Assembly (NCBI GenBank): GCA_046349975.1
Contig: JAXMBH010000020.1
Location: forward strand, 1-64,000
Reading direction: 5' to 3'
From: JABDGM01 sp046349975
GTDB lineage: Bacteria > Planctomycetota > Planctomycetia > Pirellulales > Lacipirellulaceae
Length of the DNA stretch: 64,000 bases
This document shows positions 49,395 to 58,413 of this stretch, piece after piece (the stretch's first letter is position 1; each line of letters starts with the position of its first letter). Made by a program: the position numbers and the translations under genes. A model generated the notes under the pieces. The model ran no database searches. It had not been told where the DNA came from and saw only the letters and a list, made by a program, of their open reading frames with translations.

Positions 49395-51025
49395 GACCGT
49401 TCCTCTGATTTGCTAGTAGGCAGTGTGAAAGTGAATTTGGTGCCAACCCCACGCTGAGATTGAACCGTCAATGTTCCAGAATGCGCTTCGATGATCGATT
49501 TGCTAATCGATAGGCCCAGGCCCATGCCATTGGATTTCGTGGTAAAGAACGGCGTGAAGACGTGGGCTAAATGGTCCGGCGACAAGCCGCTGCCGTTGTC
49601 GGCGACCGAAACGCGAATGAAGCCGCCATCCCGCGCGGTCTTGATGACGATGCGGCGGTCGGACGCCGGAAGCTCGGCCATGGCATCCATGGCGTTGCGA
49701 ATTAAGTTGAGCAGCACTTGCTCGATCTGAACGCGATCAGCCATGAGGGGCGGCAGGTCCCGCTCGAGTCGCAACTCGGGAACCACGCGGTGCACCATGC
49801 CGGCAGCCCAGACATCGAGAACGGGCAAGAGCACGACGTGCTGGATAACTTCGTTGATATCGAGGTTGGCCTGTACCGGGCCGCCGCGGCGGACATAGGA
49901 GCCGATGCGTTGCACGATCTCGGTCGCTCGCACGGCCTGCACAGCCGCTTTCTCAAGCCATTGTTGCAGTTGGTCGGTCGAAAGCGGCTCTCCGGTCTTG
50001 AGCAGTCGCACGCAGGCCCGGGTGTAGTTGGCCGCGGCGCCGAGCGGCTGGTTGATCTCGTGCGCGAGTTCGGAGAACATCTCACCAACCGCGCTCAAGC
50101 GGGCGGCGTGCGCCAGCTCGGCAAGGTGAAGTCGGGCACGTTTCTCCGATTGAATGCGTTCGGTGATGTCGACAATGGCGCTCATGACCAAGAGGCCGTC
50201 GTCGGTTTCGATCGGCGTCAGGCCGATTTCGACGGGGAATTCACTGCCATCGCGGCGCCGGCCGCGCAAATCGCGCCCCGCGCCCATGGGGCGGGCCGCC
50301 GGTGTTGCGAAGAAATCTTGACGCTCCATAGGGTGCGAGCCGCGAAACCGATCGGGCACCAGCAGTTCCACCGGCTGGCCGATGAGCTCCTCACGCTGAT
50401 ATCCGAACATCCGCTCGGTTTGCACATTGACCAACACAATATTGCCGTCGGCATTGACCATGATAACAGCACTGGGCGATGACTCGACGGCGAGGCGAAA
50501 CTTCTCCTCGGCGAGCTTCCGCTGGCTGATGTCCAGAATCGAAGCGATAACGGCAGCGCCTTGTTCCGTTTCAATTGGGCTCAGACCAATTTCGATCGGG
50601 ATCTGAGTGCCATCCTTACGGCGGCCGAACAGGTTACGCCCGATACCGATCGGTTTGACCTGCGGGTCGGCGAAATATCCATCTCGCTGGGCTGGATGCC
50701 CATCGCGGAATGCTTCAGGGACGAGGATTTCGATCAGCTCTCCAACGAGTTCTTCGGCGGGGTAGCCGAACAGCTTTTCCGCTTGCGCATTCACCTTGAG
50801 GATTTGGCCATTCCTGTCGACCAGGACCATGGCATGCAGCGCCAAGTCGATTAGTTGCCAGAGCTGTGTATTCGATGGTCGAGGCGCAGTGGAATTGCGC
50901 TGCTTCGCGCTGCGCAGTTCAACTTCGAGCTGCGCGATCCGTTCGCGGAGCGCTTCGATCTCGGCGGCAACCCCGTTGGTTGAAACGGGCCAAGAAGCGG
51001 AGGCGTTTTTCTCAAGGGAATTCAT
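49391..51025 (-). CDS. FixL-like sensor histidine kinase with two PAS domains
   Basis: A 544-residue soluble kinase; ATG 51025 is used, though ATG 51061 would add 12 residues. A short coiled coil (EIEALRERIAQLEVELRSAK) precedes PAS1 (about 55-175: NAQAEKLFGYPAEELVG, GIGRNLFGRRKDGT) and PAS2 (about 180-300: RMFGYQREELIGQP, GAGRDLRGRRRDGS). Next come the phosphorylated His in MFSELAHEINQPLGAAANY and the ATPase boxes LLNLIRNAMDAM, VADNGSGLSPDH, FTTKSNGMGLGLSISKSI. The layout is FixL-like, but the position of the heme His (before GIGR in FixL) is Lys in PAS1 and Arg or Ala in PAS2, so heme-based oxygen sensing is unlikely. Confidence 0.93.
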   Translation of the reverse strand: MNSLEKNASASWPVSTNGVAAEIEALRERIAQLEVELRSAKQRNSTAPRPSNTQLWQLIDLALHAMVLVDRNGQILKVNAQAEKLFGYPAEELVGELIEILVPEAFRDGHPAQRDGYFADPQVKPIGIGRNLFGRRKDGTQIPIEIGLSPIETEQGAAVIASILDISQRKLAEEKFRLAVESSPSAVIMVNADGNIVLVNVQTERMFGYQREELIGQPVELLVPDRFRGSHPMERQDFFATPAARPMGAGRDLRGRRRDGSEFPVEIGLTPIETDDGLLVMSAIVDITERIQSEKRARLHLAELAHAARLSAVGEMFSELAHEINQPLGAAANYTRACVRLLKTGEPLSTDQLQQWLEKAAVQAVRATEIVQRIGSYVRRGGPVQANLDINEVIQHVVLLPVLDVWAAGMVHRVVPELRLERDLPPLMADRVQIEQVLLNLIRNAMDAMAELPASDRRIVIKTARDGGFIRVSVADNGSGLSPDHLAHVFTPFFTTKSNGMGLGLSISKSIIEAHSGTLTVQSQRGVGTKFTFTLPTSKSEERS

Positions 51026-51946
51026 CGTCACCGGCCCCACGCGGACGTACAGAGCACCCATGTTGGCTAAACATGGCAGTCAGCGTCCTTAACGCACTGC
51101 CGCCATCACTTCTAAAAATACCAGTCTTTATCCACCCCCTCAATAAGGGGTAGTGCATCACTTTACGAAACTGTTCATCCGATTGACCGTCGAACCCCTG
51201 GATGCGGCTAAACGATATTCGCGTGGCTCTCAGGTCGCCCCCCTTATTGCGGCCGGACAAAAACTGTCGTCTGTGGCAACACCATGTTGGTACGAGGTTG
51301 GCCACTACGGCATCGTGGCTTTATCCTCAATTGGCGGAATCGAGGGGCGATGCCCACAGCCATCGGGGTAGCGATCAGCGTGAACAACGACGAACAACGC
51401 TTGCGGCGATATTCTTACTCTCCATGTTACGACAAGTTTCGGCGATCGTCATTCGCTGCCGCAGTCTCCTCATCACAATTGAGGCGAATCCCTAGCCACC
51501 TGCGGAATGGGGCACATCCCTCTCTGCGGGGATTGCAGTACCCTATTTGAACCCATGCATGTCTTTCATGTCAGGTGTTTTTTGTGGTCGGCCACGGCGG
51601 CCGGACGACTTTCCACGTGAATCGTTGGGTCACCCCAACGGGCGTATCTTTGGCTAGCGACCGTTCGCGGACGGTTCGCGTTCGTTCATCAATGCTCGCG
51701 GGGAAGTTGTGCGGCAGCTTGGCCGACGCTTTGACGATGGGTTGCTCGGCAATTTCGGCGACGTTGCTCAAGCAGCTTAACAGCGACGTGCTGCGCCTCG
51801 ACGAGCTGATCGCGGCCTCGCGGGAGTCGCTTGGTCACGTCGATCGGCAACTTGGCCTCGACAAACTTCCGGAATCGGTCATGGCGGAGGCCCGCGAACG
51901 TTGCATACCGAATCGCACAACTGCAACCTGTTTTGGAGAATCGAAC
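51026..51946. other. Divergent intergenic region with a possible upstream coding extension
   Basis: About 0.9 kb between the kinase and the first stand-alone receiver. It holds the palindrome at 51136-51150. From 51575 (GTG) or 51692 (ATG) the frame of the next gene is open and encodes LLKQLNSDVLRLDELIAASR and a following helical stretch, so the receiver protein may have an N-terminal helical extension. No ribosome site supports those starts. The rest shows no convincing gene. Confidence 0.4.
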
Positions 51947-52399
51947 GTGATTACAGCTACTTTACCCAAGACGCAGATTGTGGTTGTCGAAGACGACGCC
52001 GCACAAGCTCGGCTTCTGGCCCACGTATTGCGCAAGGGAGTGGCAAGTGAATACGAACTGGAGGTATTCACCGACCCGAAAGCCGCCGCCGCCCACTTTG
52101 AAACCGCTTGGGTCGATATCTTGATCACCGACCTGGATATGCCGGTCATGAACGGACTGGAGATCATCAAGACGGCCCGCAAGTACAACAGTTGGGTTCA
52201 ATCATTGTTGATCACAGCGGTCTCTACGTCGTCGAGCCTTGTCGAGGCGGGCGACGCGGGCGTGACCGACTACTTATTGAAACCAATCGATCAGCAGTTG
52301 CTGGTCAGCCTGGTTCATCAGTCGCTTGACCGGCTGGACCGTTGGCAAGAAGCATTGTCCGGCACTCTGCGGCGTTGCCGACCGGTGCGAAGATCTTGA
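51947..52399 (+). CDS. Stand-alone CheY-like receiver protein
   Basis: A 150-residue receiver. GTG 51947 is chosen because TGGAGAA lies 7-8 bases upstream. TQIVVVEDDAAQARLLAHVL has the acidic pair, VDILITDLDMPVMNGLEII the phospho-Asp, SLLITAVSTSSS the Ser/Thr and VTDYLLKPIDQQLL the Lys-Pro. The last 25 residues (LDRWQEALSGTLRRCRPVRRS) are basic. There is no output domain, so it may shuttle phosphate or act by protein binding. It is followed closely by another stand-alone receiver and an HPt protein, which would make a phosphorelay. Confidence 0.88.
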   Translation: MITATLPKTQIVVVEDDAAQARLLAHVLRKGVASEYELEVFTDPKAAAAHFETAWVDILITDLDMPVMNGLEIIKTARKYNSWVQSLLITAVSTSSSLVEAGDAGVTDYLLKPIDQQLLVSLVHQSLDRLDRWQEALSGTLRRCRPVRRS

Positions 52400-52453
52400 T
52401 TCACCGTCGCAGCACGGATCTCGCGCAACCAGTTCGTCAATAAGGAACAGACC

Positions 52454-52906
52454 ATGGAAAACCCAACGTACCCGGTGTTGCATATCGACGACGACCCGGC
52501 CGTAACGCGTCTGGTAACACGCATGCTGCAGAAGAAAGGGCTGCAAGCCGCGGAGTTGAACGACCCGCACCACGCGCTGGATGTCATCCTCACGCACGAT
52601 TATCGGGTGATACTTCTGGATATCGACATGCCGGGCATCAACGGTATGGAACTACTCACGAGCATCAAACGACGCGACGGCGGCGTCAACGTTATCGTGC
52701 TGACCGGTCTGGTTTCACAGGCGACGGCACTTATGGCCATGCGTCGCGGCGCGCTGGCGTGTTTGTTCAAACCGATTAACGATATTCAGCCGATCATCGA
52801 GGCGGTCCGGTTGGCATACGATAACACAAATCGCTGGTGGCGCACGCTGCGGCAACTGTCGGATATGAAACGGCACGAGCCGGATTGCGTGATGGCCAGG
52901 ACCTGA
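52454..52906 (+). CDS. Stand-alone CheY-like receiver protein
   Basis: A 150-residue receiver with a good AAGGAA ribosome site. YPVLHIDDDPAVTRLV has the acidic pair, YRVILLDIDMPGINGMELL the phospho-Asp, VNVIVLTGLVSQA the Thr and ACLFKPINDIQPI the Lys-Pro. The C-terminal 35 residues (LAYDNTNRWWRTLRQLSDMK) are helical and carry no DNA-binding motif. It probably shares a transcript with the preceding receiver (54-base gap), from which it differs enough not to be a recent copy. Confidence 0.9.
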   Translation: MENPTYPVLHIDDDPAVTRLVTRMLQKKGLQAAELNDPHHALDVILTHDYRVILLDIDMPGINGMELLTSIKRRDGGVNVIVLTGLVSQATALMAMRRGALACLFKPINDIQPIIEAVRLAYDNTNRWWRTLRQLSDMKRHEPDCVMART

Positions 52907-53056
52907 TATCAGGCAAGGCGCTGAGGCTCCCGATGAACGGCAGCGCTGCTAGATATTTTCGATACGAAGCACAGCCAACAATGCGCAGCGGCCAAAACAA
53001 CTCGCCGATTTCATACCAGGCGACCGGTTGATCGGGAACGCTGTTGGGAGGCGAGT

Positions 53057-53539
53057 ATGGACGACTATATTTCGAAACCGATTCAACGAAGCGAAACTCG
53101 CGGGGTGTGCGGCGCCGTGAGCGCTTCACTCCAGGGGCGTGCCGAACATCTTGCGGTTTCGGCGCTGCCTGCTTTCGATATCGATCGCGCGCTGCAGATA
53201 CTCGATGGTGAACGCGAGCTGCTGGGCGAACTGGTCGAGATCTTTCAAAGCAATTTGGAAGAGCGGCTGGCAGCAATTCGCACTGCGGTCGCCAATCAAG
53301 ATCTTCTCGCTTTGGCAACGGCGGCTCATGCGATCAAGTCGCCGGTCGGCACATTGTCGGCAGAACCGGCGTTTGATGCCATCCTCAAGGTGGAGCAGCT
53401 TGCACGTAGTGGTGATGTGACCGCCTTCGAAGCGCCGCTCAACAATGCGTTCAACGAGATCTCGCGACTTCTGCCAGAGCTAGATGCGTTTATGCGTAAG
53501 AACGCCAGTTTGGCGGGCGCCGCTACGCTGGGAAACTGA
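53057..53539 (+). CDS. HPt-domain protein with a receiver-domain remnant
   Basis: A 160-residue protein with GGGAGG five bases before ATG 53057. It begins MDDYISKPIQRSE, which is the last strand and Lys-Pro loop of a receiver domain, and the frame upstream of the start still encodes DRERCWEAS, the piece that normally precedes it. Residues 45-150 are a histidine phosphotransfer domain: FDIDRALQILDGERELLGELVEIF and LATAAHAIKSPVGTLSAEPAF (in part) with the phospho-His. So the gene seems to be the 3' end of a hybrid kinase that lost its kinase and most of its receiver. It could still relay phosphate to the two receivers next to it. Confidence 0.82.
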   Translation: MDDYISKPIQRSETRGVCGAVSASLQGRAEHLAVSALPAFDIDRALQILDGERELLGELVEIFQSNLEERLAAIRTAVANQDLLALATAAHAIKSPVGTLSAEPAFDAILKVEQLARSGDVTAFEAPLNNAFNEISRLLPELDAFMRKNASLAGAATLGN

Positions 53540-53596
53540 AGTCGCCGCCTTGCGACACAATGGAATTTCACGGTTCCGGTCAGCGGTCGGCGAGGT

Positions 53597-54490
53597 TCAC
53601 ACGAACGCAGCGCGAATCTGGTCGATGAATTTGCGGCATTCCTGCCGCGGATCTCCAGATTCCTCGAATTCAAGCACAACGTAGCCTCGATAGCCGACTG
53701 ATCGCAGAATTTGCGCCAGGCGGCCGAAGTCGCTGGGTTGCTTTGCGCTCCCAGTTGGTTGGACCGCCACCTTTACCTGAACGTTGATCGAGTACGGTGC
53801 GATTTTGGCGAGTTCGCCGTAGACATCGGCGCTGTGAAAGTTGCCGGTGTCCAAGTTGACGCCGAACCACGGGCTCTTCACGGCTCGAACGATTTTCAAC
53901 ATTTCGTCGACTTTCGCGGTTAGCCCGCCGTGGTTTTCCAGCGCAAGGAATACGCCATACTTGGCGGCATGTTCGCAGCAGTCTTCGATGGCTTCGATCG
54001 CGAGCTGTTGGGCATCTTCCACGTTTTGCCCAGGCTTTGCACTGCCGGAGAAAATTCGGATTACCGGCGCATCCATTTGGTCGGCATACTCGATCCAGCG
54101 TTTTACATGCGCGATTTCTGTATTTCGCCGCGGCCCGGCTGGATGGCAGAAGTCATTGCCGACCGCCGTGCCGGAAACATCAAGCCCGCTCTTGAAGGCC
54201 GTCGCTTTTAGCTGCCGAAAGTACTCCGCCGGCGCGTCTTGCTTCAAGTAATACGAAGTCAGCTCGGTGCCATCGAGCCCGAAAGCAGCGCAGTCGTGAA
54301 TGAAGGCCTCGATCGGCAGTGGCGACTGTTTCGCCTGGAGCAACTCGCGATAACTGTACGCCGCCAAGCTGAACTTGAAGTGCGCGCCAGCTGTGCGGAC
54401 GACGGGCTCAATTCCACCGCACGATCGTCCTGCCAACGCCGCCCCGGCCGACAATGAGGAGATTAAGAACGCACGACGGTCGGGCATCAT
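53597..54490 (-). CDS. Tat-exported sugar phosphate isomerase/epimerase (TIM barrel)
   Basis: A 297-residue protein. MPDRRAFLISSLSAGAALAG is a twin-arginine signal. The barrel follows the AP-endonuclease-2/xylose-isomerase-like pattern: LAAYSYRELLQAK, LDGTELTSYYL, VIRIFSGSAKPGQ, GVFLALENHGGLTAKVDEM, with metal ligands Glu and His, and VNLDTGNFHSADVYGEL, NVQVKVAV and YVVLEFEESGDPRQE, whose Glu is the last metal ligand. The family is widespread in planctomycetes, often with sugar or inositol oxidoreductases; substrates are mostly unknown. GGAG lies upstream of the ATG pair. The gene stands alone. Confidence 0.9.
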   Translation of the reverse strand: MMPDRRAFLISSLSAGAALAGRSCGGIEPVVRTAGAHFKFSLAAYSYRELLQAKQSPLPIEAFIHDCAAFGLDGTELTSYYLKQDAPAEYFRQLKATAFKSGLDVSGTAVGNDFCHPAGPRRNTEIAHVKRWIEYADQMDAPVIRIFSGSAKPGQNVEDAQQLAIEAIEDCCEHAAKYGVFLALENHGGLTAKVDEMLKIVRAVKSPWFGVNLDTGNFHSADVYGELAKIAPYSINVQVKVAVQPTGSAKQPSDFGRLAQILRSVGYRGYVVLEFEESGDPRQECRKFIDQIRAAFV

Positions 54491-54588
54491 CTTCGGCTCC
54501 TAACAAGAAGGGCCTGCTTGATAGGCACGGGCACAATGCAGTGCTGTTGTTAGAATCGCTCGAAAGCCGTTCGGCAAGCGTCAGCCGA

Positions 54589-55179
54589 CTATTGCGAACG
54601 CTGTTTCGTCGGCCGGGTCGTCGGATAGTAATGACCCATGTAGTTAAACACAGTCTGATGGCCCGTCGGGTACTCGTCTTTCGAACCCTGCGGATTGAAA
54701 TCCGGCTGTGCCGCGATCGCCTGCAATCGTCGCGCGTTTTGCAGGTTCTGCCGTTCCAGTTGCTGGTTTACTTGCTGCTGCTGCAGTTGCGGGCGCACCA
54801 GCGTGCTGTAATTGAAGTCGTTGTTCCCATTCAAATCCACGCGGAACAGATTCAGATAAGGACTGACCGTAGGTTGCGAGGTGTATGCCGAAAATGGCTT
54901 ACTCGCGAGCGATGAAGTGTTGCCGAAGCGAGCGGCGCGCGGCATTGAGGCGGAACTCGACATGCTCGCCATAGAATTGGTGTACGATTGCTGAATCGAA
55001 GAAGCCGAGCGGCCGGTGTAGCTCGACAGGTTGGAGAACACTGGGGGCAGCGTGCTGACCGAACTCGCGCGCGGCGCTTTGGTCATCACATTCTGAGCCA
55101 GAGCGCTCAAGGCCATTAAGCTCAAGGTGACAACAGCGATACCAGCGACAATAGAACGGCGAAGAAGATATTGGCTCAT
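54589..55179 (-). CDS. Secreted protein of an unrecognised planctomycete family, copy 1
   Basis: A 196-residue protein. ATG 55179 is chosen because GGGAG is 7 bases upstream. The signal peptide (SIVAGIAVVTLSLMALSALAQ) is followed by a Ser/Thr/Ala-rich variable region. The C-terminal 100 residues carry SKPFSAYTSQPTVSPYLNLF, RVDLNGNNDFNYSTLVRPQL, a Gln-rich helix (QQQQVNQQLERQNLQNARR) and YPTGHQTVFNYMGHYYP. The same blocks occur in the protein at 60203-60721, so this is a two-member family within 6 kb. No function is known; the mature protein is probably surface-exposed or periplasmic. Confidence 0.75.
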   Translation of the reverse strand: MSQYLLRRSIVAGIAVVTLSLMALSALAQNVMTKAPRASSVSTLPPVFSNLSSYTGRSASSIQQSYTNSMASMSSSASMPRAARFGNTSSLASKPFSAYTSQPTVSPYLNLFRVDLNGNNDFNYSTLVRPQLQQQQVNQQLERQNLQNARRLQAIAAQPDFNPQGSKDEYPTGHQTVFNYMGHYYPTTRPTKQRSQ

Positions 55180-55637
55180 GGACATGCTCCCACACGTGCC
55201 CTGCCGGCCGCCAAAGCGGCCCACTAACTCAATTTTACGCGGGGGCACGCCCCGATTCCATATTTATCGGCAGCCTGGACAAAAACGACGGGCGTCTGGG
55301 AGCACGTCAGGCCGCTGAGTCAGACATGGCACGCGCTCGGCACGAAGGGTTCTGCCTGATGTACGGATTGTGCTCCTTATGAAGCCGCGGCCCGAGGAGC
55401 TTTGATTGGCGGCGCCTTTGCCATTTGTAGGTCCACCGGTGGCGGGCACGCCGGGTTCCTGCCACTTGCGGCACAGCGGGTGCGCCGGCCGGCGAGCAGG
55501 AGAGCGACAGGACAGAGTGGCACTAGTGCGGAAGAGGGCATACGTACCGCTTAAAACGAAAGAAGGCCGCCGGGGGGTCAGGCCGGCGGCCTCGAGGTGC
55601 TCGTTGAAAAGACACGAGCAGCTGTTGTGGGCTTAAC
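55180..55637. other. Intergenic region ending in a terminator
   Basis: It contains the strong GGCCGCCGG/CCGGCGGCC stem at 55565-55591 and a second stem, TGCTCGT/ACGAGCA, at 55598-55620. A minus-strand frame near 55370-55540 gives a 56-residue Pro/Ala/Arg-rich peptide without a ribosome site, judged to be chance. Confidence 0.4.
55565..55591 (-). terminator. Intrinsic terminator after the TadE-like gene
   Basis: GGCCGCCGG and CCGGCGGCC form a perfect 9-bp stem. On the minus strand it is followed by TTCTTTCGTTTT, a T-rich tract, 50 bases after the TadE-like stop codon. Confidence 0.7.
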
Positions 55638-56072
55638 CTATTCGAACCCTTCTTTCCGCATTTGCGAATTGGCGGACAATGTCCGCCCGCCCAGGAACCA
55701 CGGGGAACTCATCCAGCTCACATTGTCGAATGGAACGCTGGCGGTGACCGTGATTACGGCGCCCGCATTGGCAGTCGCGGGATTTGGCGATACGACGACG
55801 TTCACACCCGGTACGGCGACGCTCGTTGCATAATTCTGCACCGCGCCTTGCACCGATGTTGTCGTGGCCCCGGTGGTGCTGGCCATGCGAGCGCCAACGC
55901 GCGAGGCGTTAATCAGCACTTGTTGCACCATGAGCGCTCGGCCGAATTCGACGAAGCCAATAACCATCAGGAAGAATATTGGCGCCACGATCGCAAACTC
56001 GGTGACGGCTGCGCCGCGGCGCAACACCCGCCGGTGTACGCTCGCCCGATGGTATTTTGCGGCACAGTTCAT
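55638..56072 (-). CDS. TadE-like pilus-assembly / pseudopilin protein
   Basis: A 144-residue protein; ATG 56072 gives the short cytoplasmic lead RRVLRRGAAVTEFAIVAPIF, in which RRGAAVTEFAIVAP is the TadE signature, followed by the hydrophobic helix FFLMVIGFVEFGRALMVQQ. The remainder is beta-rich and extracellular. TadE-like pseudopilins take part in tight-adherence (Flp) pili or related export machines. The TadG-like gene lies just upstream on the same strand; no TadA, TadB/C or Flp pilin gene is in the window. Confidence 0.88.
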   Translation of the reverse strand: MNCAAKYHRASVHRRVLRRGAAVTEFAIVAPIFFLMVIGFVEFGRALMVQQVLINASRVGARMASTTGATTTSVQGAVQNYATSVAVPGVNVVVSPNPATANAGAVITVTASVPFDNVSWMSSPWFLGGRTLSANSQMRKEGFE

Positions 56073-56128
56073 GGTTCGCCCACGGAGTTCGTCGTTGACG
56101 TTTACAAATGGCGAGGGGTTACTGCCAG

Positions 56129-57286
56129 TTACCTCACCAAAACCACTGGCGAGAATACCGAGCTGCTGGAGCCTATCGCGGTTGCGGGCACAACGCCTTT
56201 TGTCATCGCCGGCGCCACTTGAATCATGACATTCTTCTGCGACATGGAGCCGGTAAGCTTGACATTCATGATCCGAATGCCTTGCCATTTGACGATTGTG
56301 TACTGGGCGTTGTTGCCGTTGCCGCTGACGCTCGAGAAGATAGGGATGATCCGCGGCTGACCTTTGATCGAGTCCAATTCATCTTTCACGCCGGCGCTGA
56401 TGCCAGTGTCGCCATTGAGAATCAGCTTGCCGGTCGCGTCGAACTCCAGCGGTTTGCCCAGTGCGGCGAGGTCGGAAGCCGAGATGCCGTGGAGAATTTG
56501 CCGCGCGATATCGGCTGTGCTGTTGTTGCTGCTGCCGATATCGACGGTGCCGCGATTGCCAGGTGAACCGGTCCCCTGCGGAAACAGGTTCACTTCGACC
56601 AGCCCGTCAGAACCAGCGGTAATGGCCTTCGTGGTGGGATTCCACTTATAGTTGTCGGCGCCGCTGTTCGCGACGAAACTGGTCCAAGTTTGCAGGTCGA
56701 GCGCGTACGGCAGGATGCCGAGCGTGCCGCCGTCGGAAGGCGCCTTGAATCCCTTAACGTCTCGAATTAAACCAGCCACCGCCTCGGTCGACAGCGATTG
56801 GCCTTCCAAACCGAAAACGCGGGCAAAGAAATAGGGCACTTCACCGTTCGCAGACGGGCACTTTCGCAGTCGCACTTTGACGGCATTGAACCGCGCTGGA
56901 TTGCTCGTCTGAAACGGACTTTGCGAGTCTTTGAAATCGGCCACGTAACCGAACACCACGTCGCCATTCGGATCGTTGCTTGTATTGGCGTCGATCGTCA
57001 TGGGGTTGCCGGTAACGCGATTCAATGTGGCGTACTGCGCCGCGGTGACACGCGCATAATCGCCAGCCGCCGTCGTCGTGTTGCCCTTTGATAATTTCTG
57101 ACCGAACTCCCAGCAAGCCGCTAATGCCGCTGAATCGGTCGACCGCTGCAGCTCTTCCTTGGCCGAGAGCACATATCCCAGGTCAACGCAGAACGCAACC
57201 ATCCCGACCAGCACGATGGACATGATGGCGGCCAGGATCGTGATCGTGCCGTGGCGGGGCTGTTGTAGTTTGATGATTCGATTCAT
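56129..57286 (-). CDS. TadG-like protein
   Basis: A 385-residue protein. PRHGTITILAAIMSIVLVGMVAFCVDLGYVLSAKEELQRSTDSAALAA (quoted here as HGTITILAAIMSIVLVGM and DLGYVLSAKEELQRSTDSAA) is the Tad-type N-terminus: a short basic lead, one helix and the D-x-G-x-x-x-x-x-K-x-x-L-Q-x-A-x-D-A-A-A pattern. The large C-terminal part is extracellular, with no von Willebrand motif seen. It is 56 bases upstream of the TadE-like gene and probably shares its transcript. Confidence 0.87.
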   Translation of the reverse strand: MNRIIKLQQPRHGTITILAAIMSIVLVGMVAFCVDLGYVLSAKEELQRSTDSAALAACWEFGQKLSKGNTTTAAGDYARVTAAQYATLNRVTGNPMTIDANTSNDPNGDVVFGYVADFKDSQSPFQTSNPARFNAVKVRLRKCPSANGEVPYFFARVFGLEGQSLSTEAVAGLIRDVKGFKAPSDGGTLGILPYALDLQTWTSFVANSGADNYKWNPTTKAITAGSDGLVEVNLFPQGTGSPGNRGTVDIGSSNNSTADIARQILHGISASDLAALGKPLEFDATGKLILNGDTGISAGVKDELDSIKGQPRIIPIFSSVSGNGNNAQYTIVKWQGIRIMNVKLTGSMSQKNVMIQVAPAMTKGVVPATAIGSSSSVFSPVVLVR

Positions 57287-57359
57287 GGCTTCGCTCCTGC
57301 TCGGGGGCCAACAACCAAGTTGCCCTTACGGCGCAAATGCCGCGTCGCGTTAGGTTGAG

Positions 57360-58007
57360 TTACTCTTCCAGGCTGATATCAATTGGTATCGGCGCGTTCT
57401 GTTCATGAACCTGTCCGTCGACGGTTACCCACACGAGCTTGGTGAGCGTCAATGATGCCACGCGGTTCTCGGCATAATTCACCTGCGATTCGGTAAGTGA
57501 CACGCTTGGCCGATAACTATTGAGCGCGGTCTGCGAAGTGCTGAGGTTGAGCGTCAAGCCGTCGCCGCCGAAATTACCCCAGGTTTGCGATTCTCCCTCG
57601 CGAATCTGAAATTTGAGTTGACCATCTTGCAGCCATAAGCGCTGGGTCCAATGAATGACCTCTTCTTCGTGGTCGAGCGTTACACTTTCTTGTACCGTGC
57701 GCGCGGTTACAAATTCCTCGCCGTTCCAATGTTGTACCTGCAGCCCACCTGGTGCGTATTCCGGTGCTGAACCGTGATTCAACGTGAACAGAAAGTGGAT
57801 GTCGCCGAGGTTCCCCGTGGGCGACATGACCATCGTTATCTGGGGAGCACTGCGATCAAAGTCGGGTTGCGCAATACGCAGCTCCCAGTGCTCTTCCACG
57901 AGCACCACGCGCGATGACTCGGCACGCAACGAATTAGCGACGGCAAAGGCTGCAAGTACAGCCAATGGCGCAACACCAAGGCGCATCCAAAGTGGGCGAT
58001 TCATCAT
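57360..58007 (-). CDS. Secreted hypothetical protein upstream of the Tad genes
   Basis: A 215-residue protein with a signal peptide (WMRLGVAPLAVLAAFAVANSLRAE in two pieces). The mature part is beta-rich: VVLVEEHWELRIAQPDFDRSAPQI, HFLFTLNHGSAPEYAPGG, IHWTQRLWLQDGQLKFQIR. WGNFGGDGLTLNL is notable. I do not recognise a family. It lies 73 bases upstream of tadG-like on the same strand and may belong to the same operon. Confidence 0.7.
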   Translation of the reverse strand: MMNRPLWMRLGVAPLAVLAAFAVANSLRAESSRVVLVEEHWELRIAQPDFDRSAPQITMVMSPTGNLGDIHFLFTLNHGSAPEYAPGGLQVQHWNGEEFVTARTVQESVTLDHEEEVIHWTQRLWLQDGQLKFQIREGESQTWGNFGGDGLTLNLSTSQTALNSYRPSVSLTESQVNYAENRVASLTLTKLVWVTVDGQVHEQNAPIPIDISLEE

Positions 58008-58413
58008 CCACTCCTTCAGTAGGCGTTTACAGAAGAGCTGGACCGGCGTACCGAGCGGGCACGGTCGAGTCGGGCAAAATCAGCGGCGGGACGCGGAGAT
58101 CCGCGGGCAGACGAGCGTGGAAAAGGTTTTGAATTTGGATCGTGCAGTGCGTTGCACGGTGCCAGCGCACGCGTTGTTTCAGCAATGCCTATCCAACTAC
58201 AAATCTAGGTCCAAAAGAGAAGCTGCGACGAATCGGCGACCAGACCGTGCACCGGAATTCGCAATTTCTCTAGCTGTCCTGTCGGACTTTTCCGTTCATT
58301 CGCTGCAACCGTCCCGCAATGAAACAAGTCAGCGTGACTGGCGTGCAAAGTACGTGGGCCGATCGACGGGCATGCACGCCCGCTGCACGCGAAACGGCAG
58401 ACCGGAGGCTTTT
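58008..58413. other. Intergenic region without a recognised gene
   Basis: About 0.4 kb between the BBP7-like gene and the hypothetical gene, both on the minus strand. It should hold the promoter of the Tad-type group and the end of the BBP7-like transcript: GAGGC and GCCTC flank the TTTTTT run at 58411-58416. A minor GCGTGCA-rich stretch occurs near 58360-58390. No coding frame seen. Confidence 0.4.

Noticed and set aside
55394..55540. 56-residue minus-strand frame after the TadE-like gene as a possible Flp pilin
   Set aside because: It lacks the Flp motif and hydrophobic helix, has no ribosome site and lies behind a terminator.
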